DNA of 64,000 nt from Methylobacillus flagellatus. Lineage in GTDB: Bacteria > Pseudomonadota > Gammaproteobacteria > Burkholderiales > Methylophilaceae. Shown piece after piece: positions 1 through 7,752 of this stretch (within the stretch, counting starts at the first letter, position 1; each line of letters begins with the position of its first letter). Both the position numbers and the translations under genes were made by a program. The notes under the pieces were generated by a model. It was not told the origin of the DNA. It saw only the letters and a program-made list of their open reading frames with translations, and did not search any database. The stretch spans positions 682,001 to 746,000 of the forward strand of contig NZ_SCOU01000001.1 in the NCBI RefSeq assembly GCF_005502435.1, read 5' to 3'.

Positions 1-382
1 CCAACTGGTCAGGCCAGCGTCTGGCGTGCAAAGCCGCCAGGATGCCGAGCGGCAGGCCGATCAGCACCGCGATCGCCAGCGCCAGCAAAGCCAGCCTCAA
101 GGTGGCAGGCAGGCGTTCTGCCAGCAGCCCGGCGATGTCGGCACCGCTATGGATGGAGCGCCCAAAATCGCCCTGAGCGAGATGCAGCAGATAATGGCCG
201 AACTGCACGGGCAGCGGCTGATCCAGACCCAGTGCAGCACGTAGCCCGGCACGGTCGGCCTGAGTGGCAGATTCGCCCAGCATCACCTCGACCGGATCGC
301 CCGGCACCAGATGCACCAGCAAAAAGGTCAACAGCAACACCCCGAACACCACCGGCAGCACACCCAGCAAACGTTTAAGCAT
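1..382 (-). CDS. Peptide ABC transporter permease, DppB/OppB family (partial)
   Basis: Inner-membrane permease of a peptide/nickel-type ABC transporter. Only the first ~127 residues lie in the window; the 3' end runs off base 1. The ATG at 380-382 (minus) gives MLKRLLGVLPVVFGVLLLTF, a first membrane span typical of DppB. It is followed by HLVPGDPVEVMLGE, the family's conserved PGDP segment, and by a second span starting LRLALLALAIAVLIGLP. It lies downstream of a substrate-binding protein and an L,D-transpeptidase on the same strand, so the three probably form one operon. Substrate is inferred to be a peptide from the family only. Confidence 0.85.
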   Translation of the reverse strand, partial: MLKRLLGVLPVVFGVLLLTFLLVHLVPGDPVEVMLGESATQADRAGLRAALGLDQPLPVQFGHYLLHLAQGDFGRSIHSGADIAGLLAERLPATLRLALLALAIAVLIGLPLGILAALHARRWPDQL

Positions 383-412
383 GTTTCTCAAGCATCGCGT
401 CAAGGATAGCGT

Positions 413-892
413 TCAAGCATGGATATGCACGACCGTGCCAACCGGCACCTGTTCAAACAGGGCGATCACATCGGCATTGCGCATGCGGATGCAGCCATGC
501 GACTGCGCTATGCCCATGGGTTCGGTATCCGGTGTGCCGTGGATGTAGATATAACGCTGCATGCTGTCCACCGCCCCCAGGCGGTTGATGCCGCGCTCGC
601 AGCCAGACAGCCACAGAATGCGCGTCAATATCCAGTCGCGTTGCGGATTCGCCGCTGCCAGCGCAGGCGACCAGATCTCGCCAGTGGGGCGTCGCCCACG
701 GAACACCGTGCCCACCTCGGCACCTGCGCCTATCCTGGCCCGCACGACATGCTGACCGCGTGGCGTGCAGCCGCTGTCTTTCAGCTCACCCGGCCCGTTC
801 AGTGCGGTGGAAACCGGATATTGCGCGCGCAGCTGCCCGGTGGCGTCCAGCAGTCGCAGGGTCTGGTCAGGGATGGAGATCTCGATCTGCAC
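413..892 (-). CDS. L,D-transpeptidase (YkuD domain)
   Basis: Predicted YkuD-family L,D-transpeptidase of about 159 residues, which would act on peptidoglycan stem peptides using a catalytic cysteine. The signature is clear: HGTPDTEPMG followed by SHGCIRM near the C-terminus, i.e. the conserved His and the S-H-G-C catalytic motif. I chose the GTG at 890-892, giving VQIEISIPDQTLRLLD, which matches where the fold normally begins; a CGGAAA ribosome-binding sequence lies just upstream. The longer reading frame to 979 overlaps the upstream gene and adds an unconserved leader. No signal peptide is visible with this start. It sits between a solute-binding protein and a permease of a peptide ABC system. 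Confidence 0.88.
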   Translation of the reverse strand: MQIEISIPDQTLRLLDATGQLRAQYPVSTALNGPGELKDSGCTPRGQHVVRARIGAGAEVGTVFRGRRPTGEIWSPALAAANPQRDWILTRILWLSGCERGINRLGAVDSMQRYIYIHGTPDTEPMGIAQSHGCIRMRNADVIALFEQVPVGTVVHIHA

Positions 893-914
893 GTATATTG
901 GTTTCCGTTTTAGC

Positions 915-2501
915 CTAGTCGGCGGGCAATGCAGGAAGCACAAGGTTGTTGATGGTGGCAAGCCCATCCCAATGGCCATCGCTGCGCAAAGAATACTCTA
1001 CCAAGCCTGTACGCATCGCGGCAAACTGTCCCTCATACCACAGCGGCAGATACGGCAGTTGCGCATGCAAACGCTGCGTCACCGCTGGCCAGTCCGCCGC
1101 CGATATCATGCCGTCCAGCACCGGGTCGGCATAACGCCCACGGTTGGCACCACGTGGCGGCACGCTGTCGGAATGGAACGCCAGCCGGTAGATCTCCGGG
1201 GTGCGCAGCCCCACCCAGGTCAGGCCGTACAACTGGAACTGCCCCTGTTTGATGTCCTCGAAAAAGGTGCCCCAATCCAGGCTGCGGATCTCCAGTGCGA
1301 TGCCCGCCGGTTTCAACTGGGCCTGCAGAATGGTGGCAAGACGCACGCGCTGCGCATCGGTGGAGGTTTTATACACCAGCTTGAGCGGCAGCGGCACGCC
1401 TGCCTCGCGCAGCAAGGCCAGTGCACGCGCCGGATCATAGGCATAGGCCGCCAATCCAGCATTGCCCGCCCAATGTTCGGGCGGCAGCACCGCACCCGCC
1501 ACACGGCTGCCCGGCACCAGCGCCTGGCGCACGATGGCCGCCACATCCACACCATGGGCGATGGCCTGGCGCACGCGCAGATCTTGCAGCACTGGGTCGT
1601 TAAAATTGAAGCCAAGGTAGGAGAAATTGGCACCGGGCGCGCTTTGCACCCGGATGCCAGGACGCCCCTGCAAATAGCGCAGCAATTCAGGCGGCAAATC
1701 CCCCTGCAACAGATCCACCTCGCCGCGCAGCAGCTTGAGCACCCGCACGGTGGGGTCTTTCACCTCGCTGATCTGGATGCGCTGCTGATCGGCCAACCGC
1801 TCTAAGGTCAACGCGCCCTGCCAGCTCACAAAGCGCAACGGCCCGCTGCCAACCGGCGCACGCGCAAAATCATGCCCAGCCTGGATCAACGCCGCAGGCA
1901 GGATACCCACCACCAATCGCGCCGGGAAATCCGCATCCGGCTGTTTCAGCTGGAACAGCACGGTGTCGTCGTCCACCGCATCCACACGCTGGATGTTGGC
2001 GAACTCCGCACTACGTGGCGACGCAGCCATGCCCATCAATGAACGGTAAGTGGCCACCACGTCATGCGCGCTGAGCGGGCGGCCATCGTGGAATGCACGC
2101 AGCGTGCCTGTGGTTTTCGGCAGCAGCGTGAAGCGGTAATGGGTCGCGTCCACGCTCACCCAGTTGGCCAGCGCAGGCACCGGGCGCGACTGTGCATCGA
2201 AATCCACCAGCGGGCGGTACAGCAAGCGGTTGACGCGCTCGGAAGCGGCGTCGGTGGCCACGCGCGGGTCCAGGTTCACCGGGGCCTGCGCCACGGCCAT
2301 GCGGATGGGAACCTGGGCCGATGTGGCTGGCGGTGTGGCGGCAGGCTGCTCCCCGCAAGCCGTCAGCATCAACGTCAGCGCCAGCGCTTGAGCAGCTACT
2401 GAAACGGAGTGGGCACGAGCGGGTAAAACCAGACTGGAGCCGGAGCGAAAAACAGATAAAAGTCTGAAGAACAAGCAGGAGAAGAAGCGGATGCGCAGCA
2501 T
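915..2501 (-). CDS. Peptide ABC transporter substrate-binding lipoprotein (SBP family 5)
   Basis: Periplasmic solute-binding lipoprotein of the DppA/OppA class (SBP_bac_5), 528 residues. A lipobox LMLTACGE near residue 48 predicts lipid anchoring. The body shows family hallmarks: PVNLDPRVATDAASERVNRLLYRPLVDFD, an HDGRPLSAHDVVATYRSL-like segment and LGFNFNDPVLQDLRVRQAIAHGVD. The N-terminal stretch before the lipobox is longer than usual, but I see no better start. It is the first gene of an operon with the L,D-transpeptidase (23 nt downstream) and the DppB-like permease. It starts back to back with the plus-strand glycosylase gene. The ligand is unknown; a peptide or murein peptide is inference. 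Confidence 0.85.
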   Translation of the reverse strand: MLRIRFFSCLFFRLLSVFRSGSSLVLPARAHSVSVAAQALALTLMLTACGEQPAATPPATSAQVPIRMAVAQAPVNLDPRVATDAASERVNRLLYRPLVDFDAQSRPVPALANWVSVDATHYRFTLLPKTTGTLRAFHDGRPLSAHDVVATYRSLMGMAASPRSAEFANIQRVDAVDDDTVLFQLKQPDADFPARLVVGILPAALIQAGHDFARAPVGSGPLRFVSWQGALTLERLADQQRIQISEVKDPTVRVLKLLRGEVDLLQGDLPPELLRYLQGRPGIRVQSAPGANFSYLGFNFNDPVLQDLRVRQAIAHGVDVAAIVRQALVPGSRVAGAVLPPEHWAGNAGLAAYAYDPARALALLREAGVPLPLKLVYKTSTDAQRVRLATILQAQLKPAGIALEIRSLDWGTFFEDIKQGQFQLYGLTWVGLRTPEIYRLAFHSDSVPPRGANRGRYADPVLDGMISAADWPAVTQRLHAQLPYLPLWYEGQFAAMRTGLVEYSLRSDGHWDGLATINNLVLPALPAD

Positions 2502-2534
2502 GTGCGCAGTCTACTTGAGATTACAATCGCTGGC

Positions 2535-3086
2535 ATGTCCACCCCACCCACGCCAGCAGCCAGCCACCTCGCGCGCAGTTTCAATGCGGTGGAGCCTGCG
2601 CACATGCATACCTTGATCCTGGGTTCCATGCCAGGCGTGCGCTCCTTGCAGGCGCAGCAGTACTACGCGCATCCGCACAACGCGTTCTGGCCTATTTTGA
2701 GCGGGCTGCTGGGCATGAGCGCAACTTGCTACGCAGCGCGCCTGAGCCAGTTGCAACAACACGGCATCGGGCTTTGGGATGTGCTGGCCTCCTGTGAGCG
2801 AATCGGCAGCCTGGACAGCGCCATCCAGCCGCAAAGCCTGCAAGTCAACGACTTTCCGCCCCTGCTGGCGCGCCACCCGGAACTGCAGCGCATCATCTTC
2901 AACGGCAGCACCGCATACACCCTGTGGCGACGCCATGTGCACGCACTGCTACCCGCCTCGCCCGCAGTGCAACTGATACGTGCGCCCTCCACCAGCCCGG
3001 CACACGCCGCCATGTCACTGGACGCCAAGCGGGCGGCCTGGCAACTTGCCCTGCAAGACCACCTGCGGCACCATACAGCGCCATGA
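2535..3086 (+). CDS. DNA-deoxyinosine glycosylase (UDG superfamily)
   Basis: Predicted glycosylase removing hypoxanthine from DNA, in the uracil-DNA glycosylase superfamily, 183 residues. The N-terminal block LILGSMPGVRSLQAQQYYAH followed by NAFWPIL is the recognisable active-site and base-pocket motif of the deoxyinosine glycosylase family. A later IIFNGSTAY segment matches the second conserved motif. The ATG at 2535 puts MSTPPTPAASH just before the conserved domain; an upstream in-frame start at 2502 would add an unconserved leader. The stop overlaps the start of the next gene (ATGA), indicating translational coupling. Confidence 0.85.
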   Translation: MSTPPTPAASHLARSFNAVEPAHMHTLILGSMPGVRSLQAQQYYAHPHNAFWPILSGLLGMSATCYAARLSQLQQHGIGLWDVLASCERIGSLDSAIQPQSLQVNDFPPLLARHPELQRIIFNGSTAYTLWRRHVHALLPASPAVQLIRAPSTSPAHAAMSLDAKRAAWQLALQDHLRHHTAP

Positions 3087-3646
3087 CAAGCAGCCCACCC
3101 CACATCAGCTGGCGCATCGCGACCCACGCCGACACCCCTGCCATCGTGGCGCTGGTCAACAGCGCTTACCGGGGCGACGCCAGCCGTGCCGGCTGGACCA
3201 CGGAAGCCGACCTGCTGGACGGTCAGCGCACCGAAGCCGACGAGATCAGCGAACTGATCGCGGCAGCGGATTCCCTGTTCATTCTGGGCTTTGCACAGCA
3301 CACCCTGTGTGCCTCCGCCCACCTCAAGCGCGACCCTGTCGGAGCTTATCTGGGCATGGTGGTGGTCAACCCGCAGCTACAGGCAGGTGGCATAGGTCGG
3401 GCACTCATCGCAGAATGTGAAAGGCTGGCGCAGCAGCAATGGCAGGCCAGCACCATGCGCATGACCGTGATCACCCTGCGTGAAACGCTGATCGCCTATT
3501 ACCAGCGGCTGGGCTATCAGCGCACCGGCATCTTGCATGCCTTTCCGCGTGACCCGCGCTTTGGCATCGCTAAAGTAGATGGCCTGGTGCTGGAAGAACT
3601 ACGCAAGCCCCTTGCCGATCAAGTGCATCTTCAACAAACCAGCTAG
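3083..3646 (+). CDS. GNAT family N-acetyltransferase
   Basis: GNAT-fold acetyltransferase of 187 residues; the acceptor substrate cannot be told from sequence. The acetyl-CoA binding region is LGMVVVNPQLQAGGIGRALI (motif A, Q/R-x-x-G-x-G/A type), followed by the C-terminal YYQRLGYQRTG block typical of the fold. It begins with ATG at 3083, overlapping the glycosylase stop by 4 nt, so the two are co-transcribed. No signal peptide or membrane segment is visible; a cytoplasmic enzyme is expected. Confidence 0.85.
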   Translation: MTSSPPHISWRIATHADTPAIVALVNSAYRGDASRAGWTTEADLLDGQRTEADEISELIAAADSLFILGFAQHTLCASAHLKRDPVGAYLGMVVVNPQLQAGGIGRALIAECERLAQQQWQASTMRMTVITLRETLIAYYQRLGYQRTGILHAFPRDPRFGIAKVDGLVLEELRKPLADQVHLQQTS

Positions 3647-3708
3647 GTCGTTGAGGCCCTCAGCCGCCGGGTATCGATCAGCCTAGCCTGCGTTGATGCC
3701 TTTGGGAT

Positions 3709-4614
3709 CTAGGGATTGAACGAGCGTCCGCGCGTGCCAAAGAACTCTTCCATCAGAAAATCCTCCAGCCCGGCATTGTCTTCCCTGCGTGCTGACAGCG
3801 TGACGGTACGGCCCAGACGGCGCGACTCCCAGGGGAAATCGCCCGGGTTGTCCTGACGGATGCGCTCGATCACACGCCGGATGATGGCTTTGTTGATGTC
3901 GCCATCGGCACCGGGTTCGATCTCGTAGGTTTCCTGTTTGGAGATGCTGTAATCGCCCTTCCAGCCGTTGAAGCGGATGGTGGCGCTACGGCTGTTCTTG
4001 CTCAGGATCAAGAACATGCCGCCGTTGCTGTCGCGGCCCTGGAGGTTGCGTTTGATGATGGCGTCACGTCGCTCTTCTTCGCTAGGGCCACGCTCTCTGG
4101 CCACCGCATCTGCGTTCTCGATGGCAGCCAGCCGCTCCTCGCGCTCGCGCCGCGCCCGCGCTGCGGCGATGTAGGACATCATGTCGGTAGGTGCCGCCGT
4201 GTCGGGTTGCGCAGGTTGTGGAGGCGGCGGCAAAGGACGCGTTTGAACTGGCGGCTCATCTACAGGCGGCTTGTCCACCGCCATCACCGGCGGCGCCTTG
4301 GGTGCGGGGGCGCGTTTAGCCGGGCGCGGCTTGGGTGGCGGCTGCACCACCGGCGCTTCGACCGGCGGCGGAGGTTCGGCTTGCCTGGTGGGAGGTGGGC
4401 TGAGTTGCACAACGATCTCTTTGCTAGGCGTGGTAGCGCCCGATGGCGGCATCAGCGGCGTGGTCGGAAAAAAGAAGAACAGCAGCACCGCATGCACAAG
4501 GATGGACGCGATCGCCGCCACCAGCGTATTGCGGCTGATGCGGATATCAAGCGTGCGATCACCGCGACGCGACTTGGACCATGGCAGTTCTGGGTTTTGG
4601 GATGCAGATGACAA
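3709..4614 (-). CDS. Proline-rich, TonB-like single-span membrane protein
   Basis: Protein of 301 residues with a short cytoplasmic N-terminus, one membrane span near residues 30-50 (LVAAIASILVHAVLLFFFFP), then a long proline/lysine-rich region of about 100 residues (many PP and PPP runs) and a charged helical stretch (AAARARREREERLAAIENAD). The C-terminal domain of ~110 residues ends in EEFFGTRGRSFNP. The architecture resembles TonB or other periplasm-spanning energy transducers, but I do not recognise the TonB C-terminal domain and no ExbB/ExbD gene is adjacent. It is monocistronic on the minus strand. Function unknown. Confidence 0.65.
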   Translation of the reverse strand: MSSASQNPELPWSKSRRGDRTLDIRISRNTLVAAIASILVHAVLLFFFFPTTPLMPPSGATTPSKEIVVQLSPPPTRQAEPPPPVEAPVVQPPPKPRPAKRAPAPKAPPVMAVDKPPVDEPPVQTRPLPPPPQPAQPDTAAPTDMMSYIAAARARREREERLAAIENADAVARERGPSEEERRDAIIKRNLQGRDSNGGMFLILSKNSRSATIRFNGWKGDYSISKQETYEIEPGADGDINKAIIRRVIERIRQDNPGDFPWESRRLGRTVTLSARREDNAGLEDFLMEEFFGTRGRSFNP

Positions 4615-4803
4615 GATTTCGGCGTTACTTCGCTGTTCAGTAGGCTCAGGCGAGCATTCGGAATCAATGGTAAACGGTCAGACCAGATAGTGCGCAATCG
4701 GTTGATAAATAAATGCAGGAAATGGCGTGATGTGATGTGAAACCGCCATGCTGCTAGTGCGACGTGGCCTCGCCAGCACCCATGGCCTAGCGGAGTTCTG
4801 CTT

Positions 4804-5283
4804 CTAACCCGGAGGTGCACCGTTTTTCAAGCGCCCTGCTGCAGACTGCCTGCCGCCTGTGGCTGGCTGCAACACACCCGCCTTGCCCAAGCCGAACGGC
4901 GGCATGTTGACATAGACGTTTTCATAACCACCCGGCGAGACGTGATAGGTTTCATGCCAGATACCAACCGAGCCATCGGTACCCACCGCCTGATTGAACG
5001 CACGCCAAGCTGGCAGATGCTCAGCCTGCTTGTCTTTGGCATAGGCCAGCAACTGCTCCATCGAGCGCCAATATTGCACGAAGATGATGTTGCGAGAGAA
5101 CCACATTTCGGCGTGTATCAAACCCAGCTCCGGCTGGCGCTTCAACTCCTTGAGCATGCGCGGCATGGCAGCCGCCGCAGGCAACCACTTGTGCACCTTC
5201 AAGGGTTGGTTGATACGCATGCCGATAAGAAACACCACGAAGTCCCCATCAAGCGTCGCCGTCAGTCGTTCTTTGTGGATCAC
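4804..5283 (-). CDS. DUF4188 domain protein (monooxygenase-like fold)
   Basis: 159-residue protein resembling the DUF4188 family, sometimes annotated as phenylacetaldoxime dehydratase-like or monooxygenase-like. Visible conserved blocks are GDFVVFLIGMRINQPLKVHKW, WFSRNIIFVQYWRSMEQLLAYA and GIWHETYHVSPGGYENVYVNMPPFGLGKAG. The W-H-E-T-Y and Y-V-N-M-P-P-F-G-L motifs are the strongest identifiers. It starts with ATG at 5281-5283 and has no obvious signal peptide. It lies next to an accessory island, and nothing around it suggests a pathway. Biochemical role is not established. Confidence 0.72.
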   Translation of the reverse strand: MIHKERLTATLDGDFVVFLIGMRINQPLKVHKWLPAAAAMPRMLKELKRQPELGLIHAEMWFSRNIIFVQYWRSMEQLLAYAKDKQAEHLPAWRAFNQAVGTDGSVGIWHETYHVSPGGYENVYVNMPPFGLGKAGVLQPATGGRQSAAGRLKNGAPPG

Positions 5284-5528
5284 GAATAACCCCCCTCATG
5301 AAAAAACAAGACTACATAATATAATCAATCACTTAAATTGACTCAGGTGCGTACTGTCATGCTGCGTGATGCAAGCGGGCACCCCCTATGGCTGGCGCAG
5401 GGCCATAGAATAAAAGGTCAGGTGCCTGATCGTTGCAGATTGAGTATTAGACCGGGTAAGCGTGAATAAAAACCAAGAAGAATCATAACTTTAGGTGTCA
5501 ATATCGTGTCTGACCCTATTTATTCCTC
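5284..5528. other. Intergenic region at the left edge of the accessory island
   Basis: About 245 nt with no convincing gene. The distal part (about 5495-5525) contains GTGTCTGACCCTATTTA, which I associate with short repeats near REP-type transposases in proteobacteria; this is recall, not a computed match. No integron core site is visible here, so the 3' attC expected after the cassette-like gene on the minus strand is either missing or too diverged to recognise. Confidence 0.35.
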
Positions 5529-5987
5529 CTAACCATGATATGCCTCTTGCACTGCAGGGACTGACTCTACGCATGCCCTAAGTATTGTGAGGCTATACCG
5601 CAATAAAGGCTCACTTCGCTCAGGCTCAAACCAATGACCATTAAATTTACCACCATGAAAGAGGTTGTTGCGTACACGGCGAACATAAAGCAGCAGTTTG
5701 TCTGCTTTTGACTTGGTTTGTGGTTCAGAAACTTCCCATTGAATAACACCACCGACAATTACTTGCTTCTTGGGTGGTGCGTTGAAAAAGAAATCAATAG
5801 CCTCTTTGAGTTCTGGTGAGGCCGGGTTTGCTATCAACGCCTCGACTGAGAGTGCAAAATTTTGCCAGTTAGCTTCAGCAGGCCCATCACCCTTATTAAA
5901 ACCTGATGCCTTCAGCGCATATTCTGCCCGCGAGTAATCATGGAAAAACTTTCTGGCTAGCTCGTCGAGGTCTGGGTGATGTGCCAT
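5529..5987 (-). CDS. Cassette-like protein with a HEPN-type motif
   Basis: Hypothetical protein of 152 residues. Near its C-terminus is VRRVRNNLFHGGKFNGHWFE, containing R-N-N-L-F-H, the R-x4-H motif seen in HEPN-superfamily RNases and nucleotide-binding proteins. The ATG at 5985-5987 (MAHHPDLDELARK) begins 8 nt after an integron-type core GTTGGGC on the same strand, which is how gene-cassette ORFs usually begin. The longer frame to 6065 would read through the attC-like sequence and is rejected. Codon use and GC content are lower than in the neighbouring chromosomal genes. A toxin or abortive-infection role is inference from the motif only. Confidence 0.6.
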   Translation of the reverse strand: MAHHPDLDELARKFFHDYSRAEYALKASGFNKGDGPAEANWQNFALSVEALIANPASPELKEAIDFFFNAPPKKQVIVGGVIQWEVSEPQTKSKADKLLLYVRRVRNNLFHGGKFNGHWFEPERSEPLLRYSLTILRACVESVPAVQEAYHG

Positions 5988-5995
5988 CTGATTAC

Positions 5996-6062
5996 GCCCA
6001 ACGAATGAAAGGGACTTACCCGTCCCGAGTCTACGGCGGAAGCCGCGAGCAGCGAAAGCTGT
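5996..6062 (-). repeat. attC-like site (truncated), core GTTGGGC
   Basis: On the minus strand the segment ends in GTCCCTTTCATTC followed by GTTGGGC (5996-6002), which fits the integron core GTTRRRY. Just before it are short inverted repeats typical of attC secondary structure: GGGAC/GTCCC around 6010-6025 and GGC/GCC around 6035-6043. The partner R'' core expected on the far side is absent, apparently replaced by the adjacent insertion sequence. Orientation fits the minus-strand cassette gene that starts 8 nt downstream. Confidence 0.5.
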
Positions 6063-6109
6063 CATGATTCAGTTTCCACACATCATCAAAGCATCGAAAG
6101 GGGAAGTCC

Positions 6110-6944
6110 ATGTGTATTGTCACGTTAGGCATTGATTTAGCCAAGAATATATTCGCTTTGCACGGAGTTGACCAGAACGGCCACGCCGTACTGGTCAAAC
6201 CCACGCGTACCACGTGACCAGTTAGCTGCGCTGGTCGCGCAACTCCCGCCCTGCCTGATCGGCATGGAAGCCTGCACCGGTGCCCACCACTGGGCCAGAC
6301 TATTCCGGCAATACGGCCACACCGTCAAACTGATGGCCCCCAAGTTCGTTGCGCCTTATCGCATGAGCGGTAAGCGCGGCAAGAACGACCGCTTGCGCCG
6401 CGAAATCAGCCCGCACCTCGAACACCTCCCTGCGTTCGCCCACCGTTGTATCGGCGACCTGCTCACCCATGCCGTTCGGTTGGAGGAGCGGATCACGGAG
6501 TACGACCACGCCATCCGCGAGGCTGCCAAGCAGGACAGTCGCAGTCGCTGCCTCATGCAACTCCCTGGGATCGGCCCCACCACGGCCAGCACATTGACCG
6601 CCAGCTTGGGAGAAGGGCACGACTTCCGTAACGGACGGCAGCTCGCCGCCTGGGTTGGCCTCGTGCCCGGCCAATACAGCAGCGGCGGCAAAGCGCGGCT
6701 GGGGCGCATCACCAAAGCCGGGGACGCCTATCTCAGAAGCCTGCTGGTCATGGGGGCACGTTCAATACTCGCAGGCCTTGGTGAGAAGCAAGACCGCTTC
6801 AGCCGTTGGGCGCACAGCTTGGTAGAACGCCGTGGCTACTGGAAAGCGGCCATTGCCATTGCGGCCAAGAACCTGCGGCTCGCGAAGGCGGTACTCCACT
6901 ATGGAGAAGATTTCCGCCTTAACAGGAGCAGTCAACCGTATTAA
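6110..6944 (+). pseudogene. IS110-family transposase, frameshifted and internally deleted
   Basis: The ATG at 6110 opens with MCIVTLGIDLAKNIFALHG, the DEDD-type RuvC-like N-terminus of IS110 transposases, but this frame stops at 6215-6217. The reading continues in another frame (PRVPRDQLAALVAQLPPCLIGMEACTG) to the stop at 6942-6944. After APKFVAPYRMSGKRGKND the sequence jumps directly to RLRREISPHLEHL. Intact relatives have roughly 60-70 more residues here, including the D-x-x-D-A-E-A-I part of the catalytic domain. The C-terminal transposase_20 domain is intact (LMQLPGIGPTTASTLTASLG, SSGGKARLGRITKAGDAYLR). Both lesions predict an inactive enzyme. Confidence 0.88.
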
Positions 6945-7007
6945 CAGAGTGAAAGATTCAGGAAACGCGTCAGCACGTGCACGGCCAGCGTTGATGTGAA
7001 GCGGGTT

Positions 7008-7078
7008 CGCGCGGGGTATGCCTGGTTAGTTCCAGGGGAGGCAATCGACTCCCGGCTAACGAATGAGGTCCCCGCGCG
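7008..7078 (+). ncRNA. Candidate seekRNA/bridge RNA core of the IS1111-like element
   Basis: About 65 nt downstream of the transposase stop a 9-bp outer stem (CGCGCGGGG at 7008-7016, CCCCGCGCG at 7070-7078) encloses two short hairpins: CCTGG/CCAGG (7021-7025, 7032-7036) with loop TTAGTT, and GGGAG/CTCCC (7036-7040, 7049-7053). Beyond them is GGCTAACGAATGAGG in the 3' internal loop. IS1111-group elements are known to encode a target-guiding RNA in this position. The 3' loop contains an integron-like core (GCTAAC) and shares AACGAATGA (7058-7066) with the attC-like site at 6000-6008. Fold by eye; expression and function inferred. Confidence 0.45.
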
Positions 7079-7239
7079 CGTCTTTCATCATGGTCCGGGC
7101 TAGCCTGCCCAACATGACCGGTTGTAGTACCGCAGTCCTTCACCTTCTTATGCATCATCTGGCGGCTCAGCAAAGGAAGCGCTATGAACTGAAAAAGAAA
7201 CATTGGCTGTTGCTAAGTACGGGGAAGCCCTTGTAGTTT

Positions 7240-7294
7240 GACATAAGGGGCGATGCGCTTTAGCGCAGCGTCCCGCTTGATGGATGGGTTAGGT
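7240..7294 (-). repeat. attC-like site of the 7298-7735 cassette, R' end interrupted
   Basis: Directly after the stop codon of the minus-strand gene, the minus strand reads ACCTAAC (7288-7294), an R'' core matching RYYYAAC. A hairpin-forming stretch with GCTGCGC/GCGCATC-type arms follows, then CCCCTTATGTCAAAC. In an intact attC a GTTRRRY core would come next, but here the sequence changes to TACAAGGGC, so the IS boundary appears to lie at the recombination point. This is the target type known for the IS1111-attC subgroup of insertion sequences. Confidence 0.6.
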
Positions 7295-7297
7295 TCA

Positions 7298-7735
7298 TTA
7301 TTTTTTATCACTACTCTTAATTATTTCGTTAAGTATTCTTCGGACATCAGTAGCAACTTCATCAGTTTGAGAGGCAAGGCTTGTCGCGCAGCTTTGTGTT
7401 CTACTGGCACCACAGGTACCAACATAATTAGTCCAATAGATTTCAGAATCACGGTCAAACTGACGTACAGTCCAGACGGCAGAATATACAGTTTGATAAC
7501 CACCGCCTCTACCTGAGTCAGGGTCAAGAGTAACTATTTTTATCCGGACAAAAGAATCATTCATATCATCAACTAATCTCATGCCTCTAGAGGCTCTTAA
7601 AGCCTCCCGTAGCTGATAGACGAGTTGCTTTCCAATTGAATCGTCGGCAGTAGCTGTTACGTGTATGGCTGCTTGGCCATCAGCGTGACAAAGTGAAGAT
7701 AAAAATAACAAAATGATAGTTAAGTAGACGCGCAT
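7298..7735 (-). CDS. Exported hypothetical cassette protein
   Basis: 145-residue hypothetical protein with a clear signal peptide (MRVYLTIILLFLSSLCHA, cleavage near residue 18) and two cysteines (CGASRTQSCA) that could form a disulfide in the periplasm. The gene is AT-richer than the surrounding chromosome. An integron core GTTAGGT (minus strand, complement of 7753-7759) lies 18 nt upstream of the ATG. The stop codon is followed within 2 nt by an R''-type ACCTAAC. These tight borders are the hallmark of a promoterless gene cassette. I do not recognise the family; function unknown. Confidence 0.7.
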   Translation of the reverse strand: MRVYLTIILLFLSSLCHADGQAAIHVTATADDSIGKQLVYQLREALRASRGMRLVDDMNDSFVRIKIVTLDPDSGRGGGYQTVYSAVWTVRQFDRDSEIYWTNYVGTCGASRTQSCATSLASQTDEVATDVRRILNEIIKSSDKK

Positions 7736-7752
7736 CTGTCTTCTCCGCTAAA

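Larger units (their letters stand above)
6063..7243 (+). mobile_element. IS110-family element, IS1111-like (decayed); boundaries approximate
   Basis: An IS110-type transposase reading frame, followed by about 300 nt of structured non-coding DNA and flanked on both sides by attC-like half sites. In this family the non-coding end of the element carries the target-selecting RNA; in the IS1111 group it lies downstream of the transposase, as here. No terminal inverted repeats or target duplication can be seen, as expected for the family, so the ends are placed only from where attC-like sequence begins on either side. The transposase is broken, so the element is probably immobile. Confidence 0.65.

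Noticed and set aside
5988-6065. N-terminal extension of the HEPN-like cassette protein
   Set aside because: It would translate the attC-like sequence; the Met at 5987 follows the core at normal cassette spacing.
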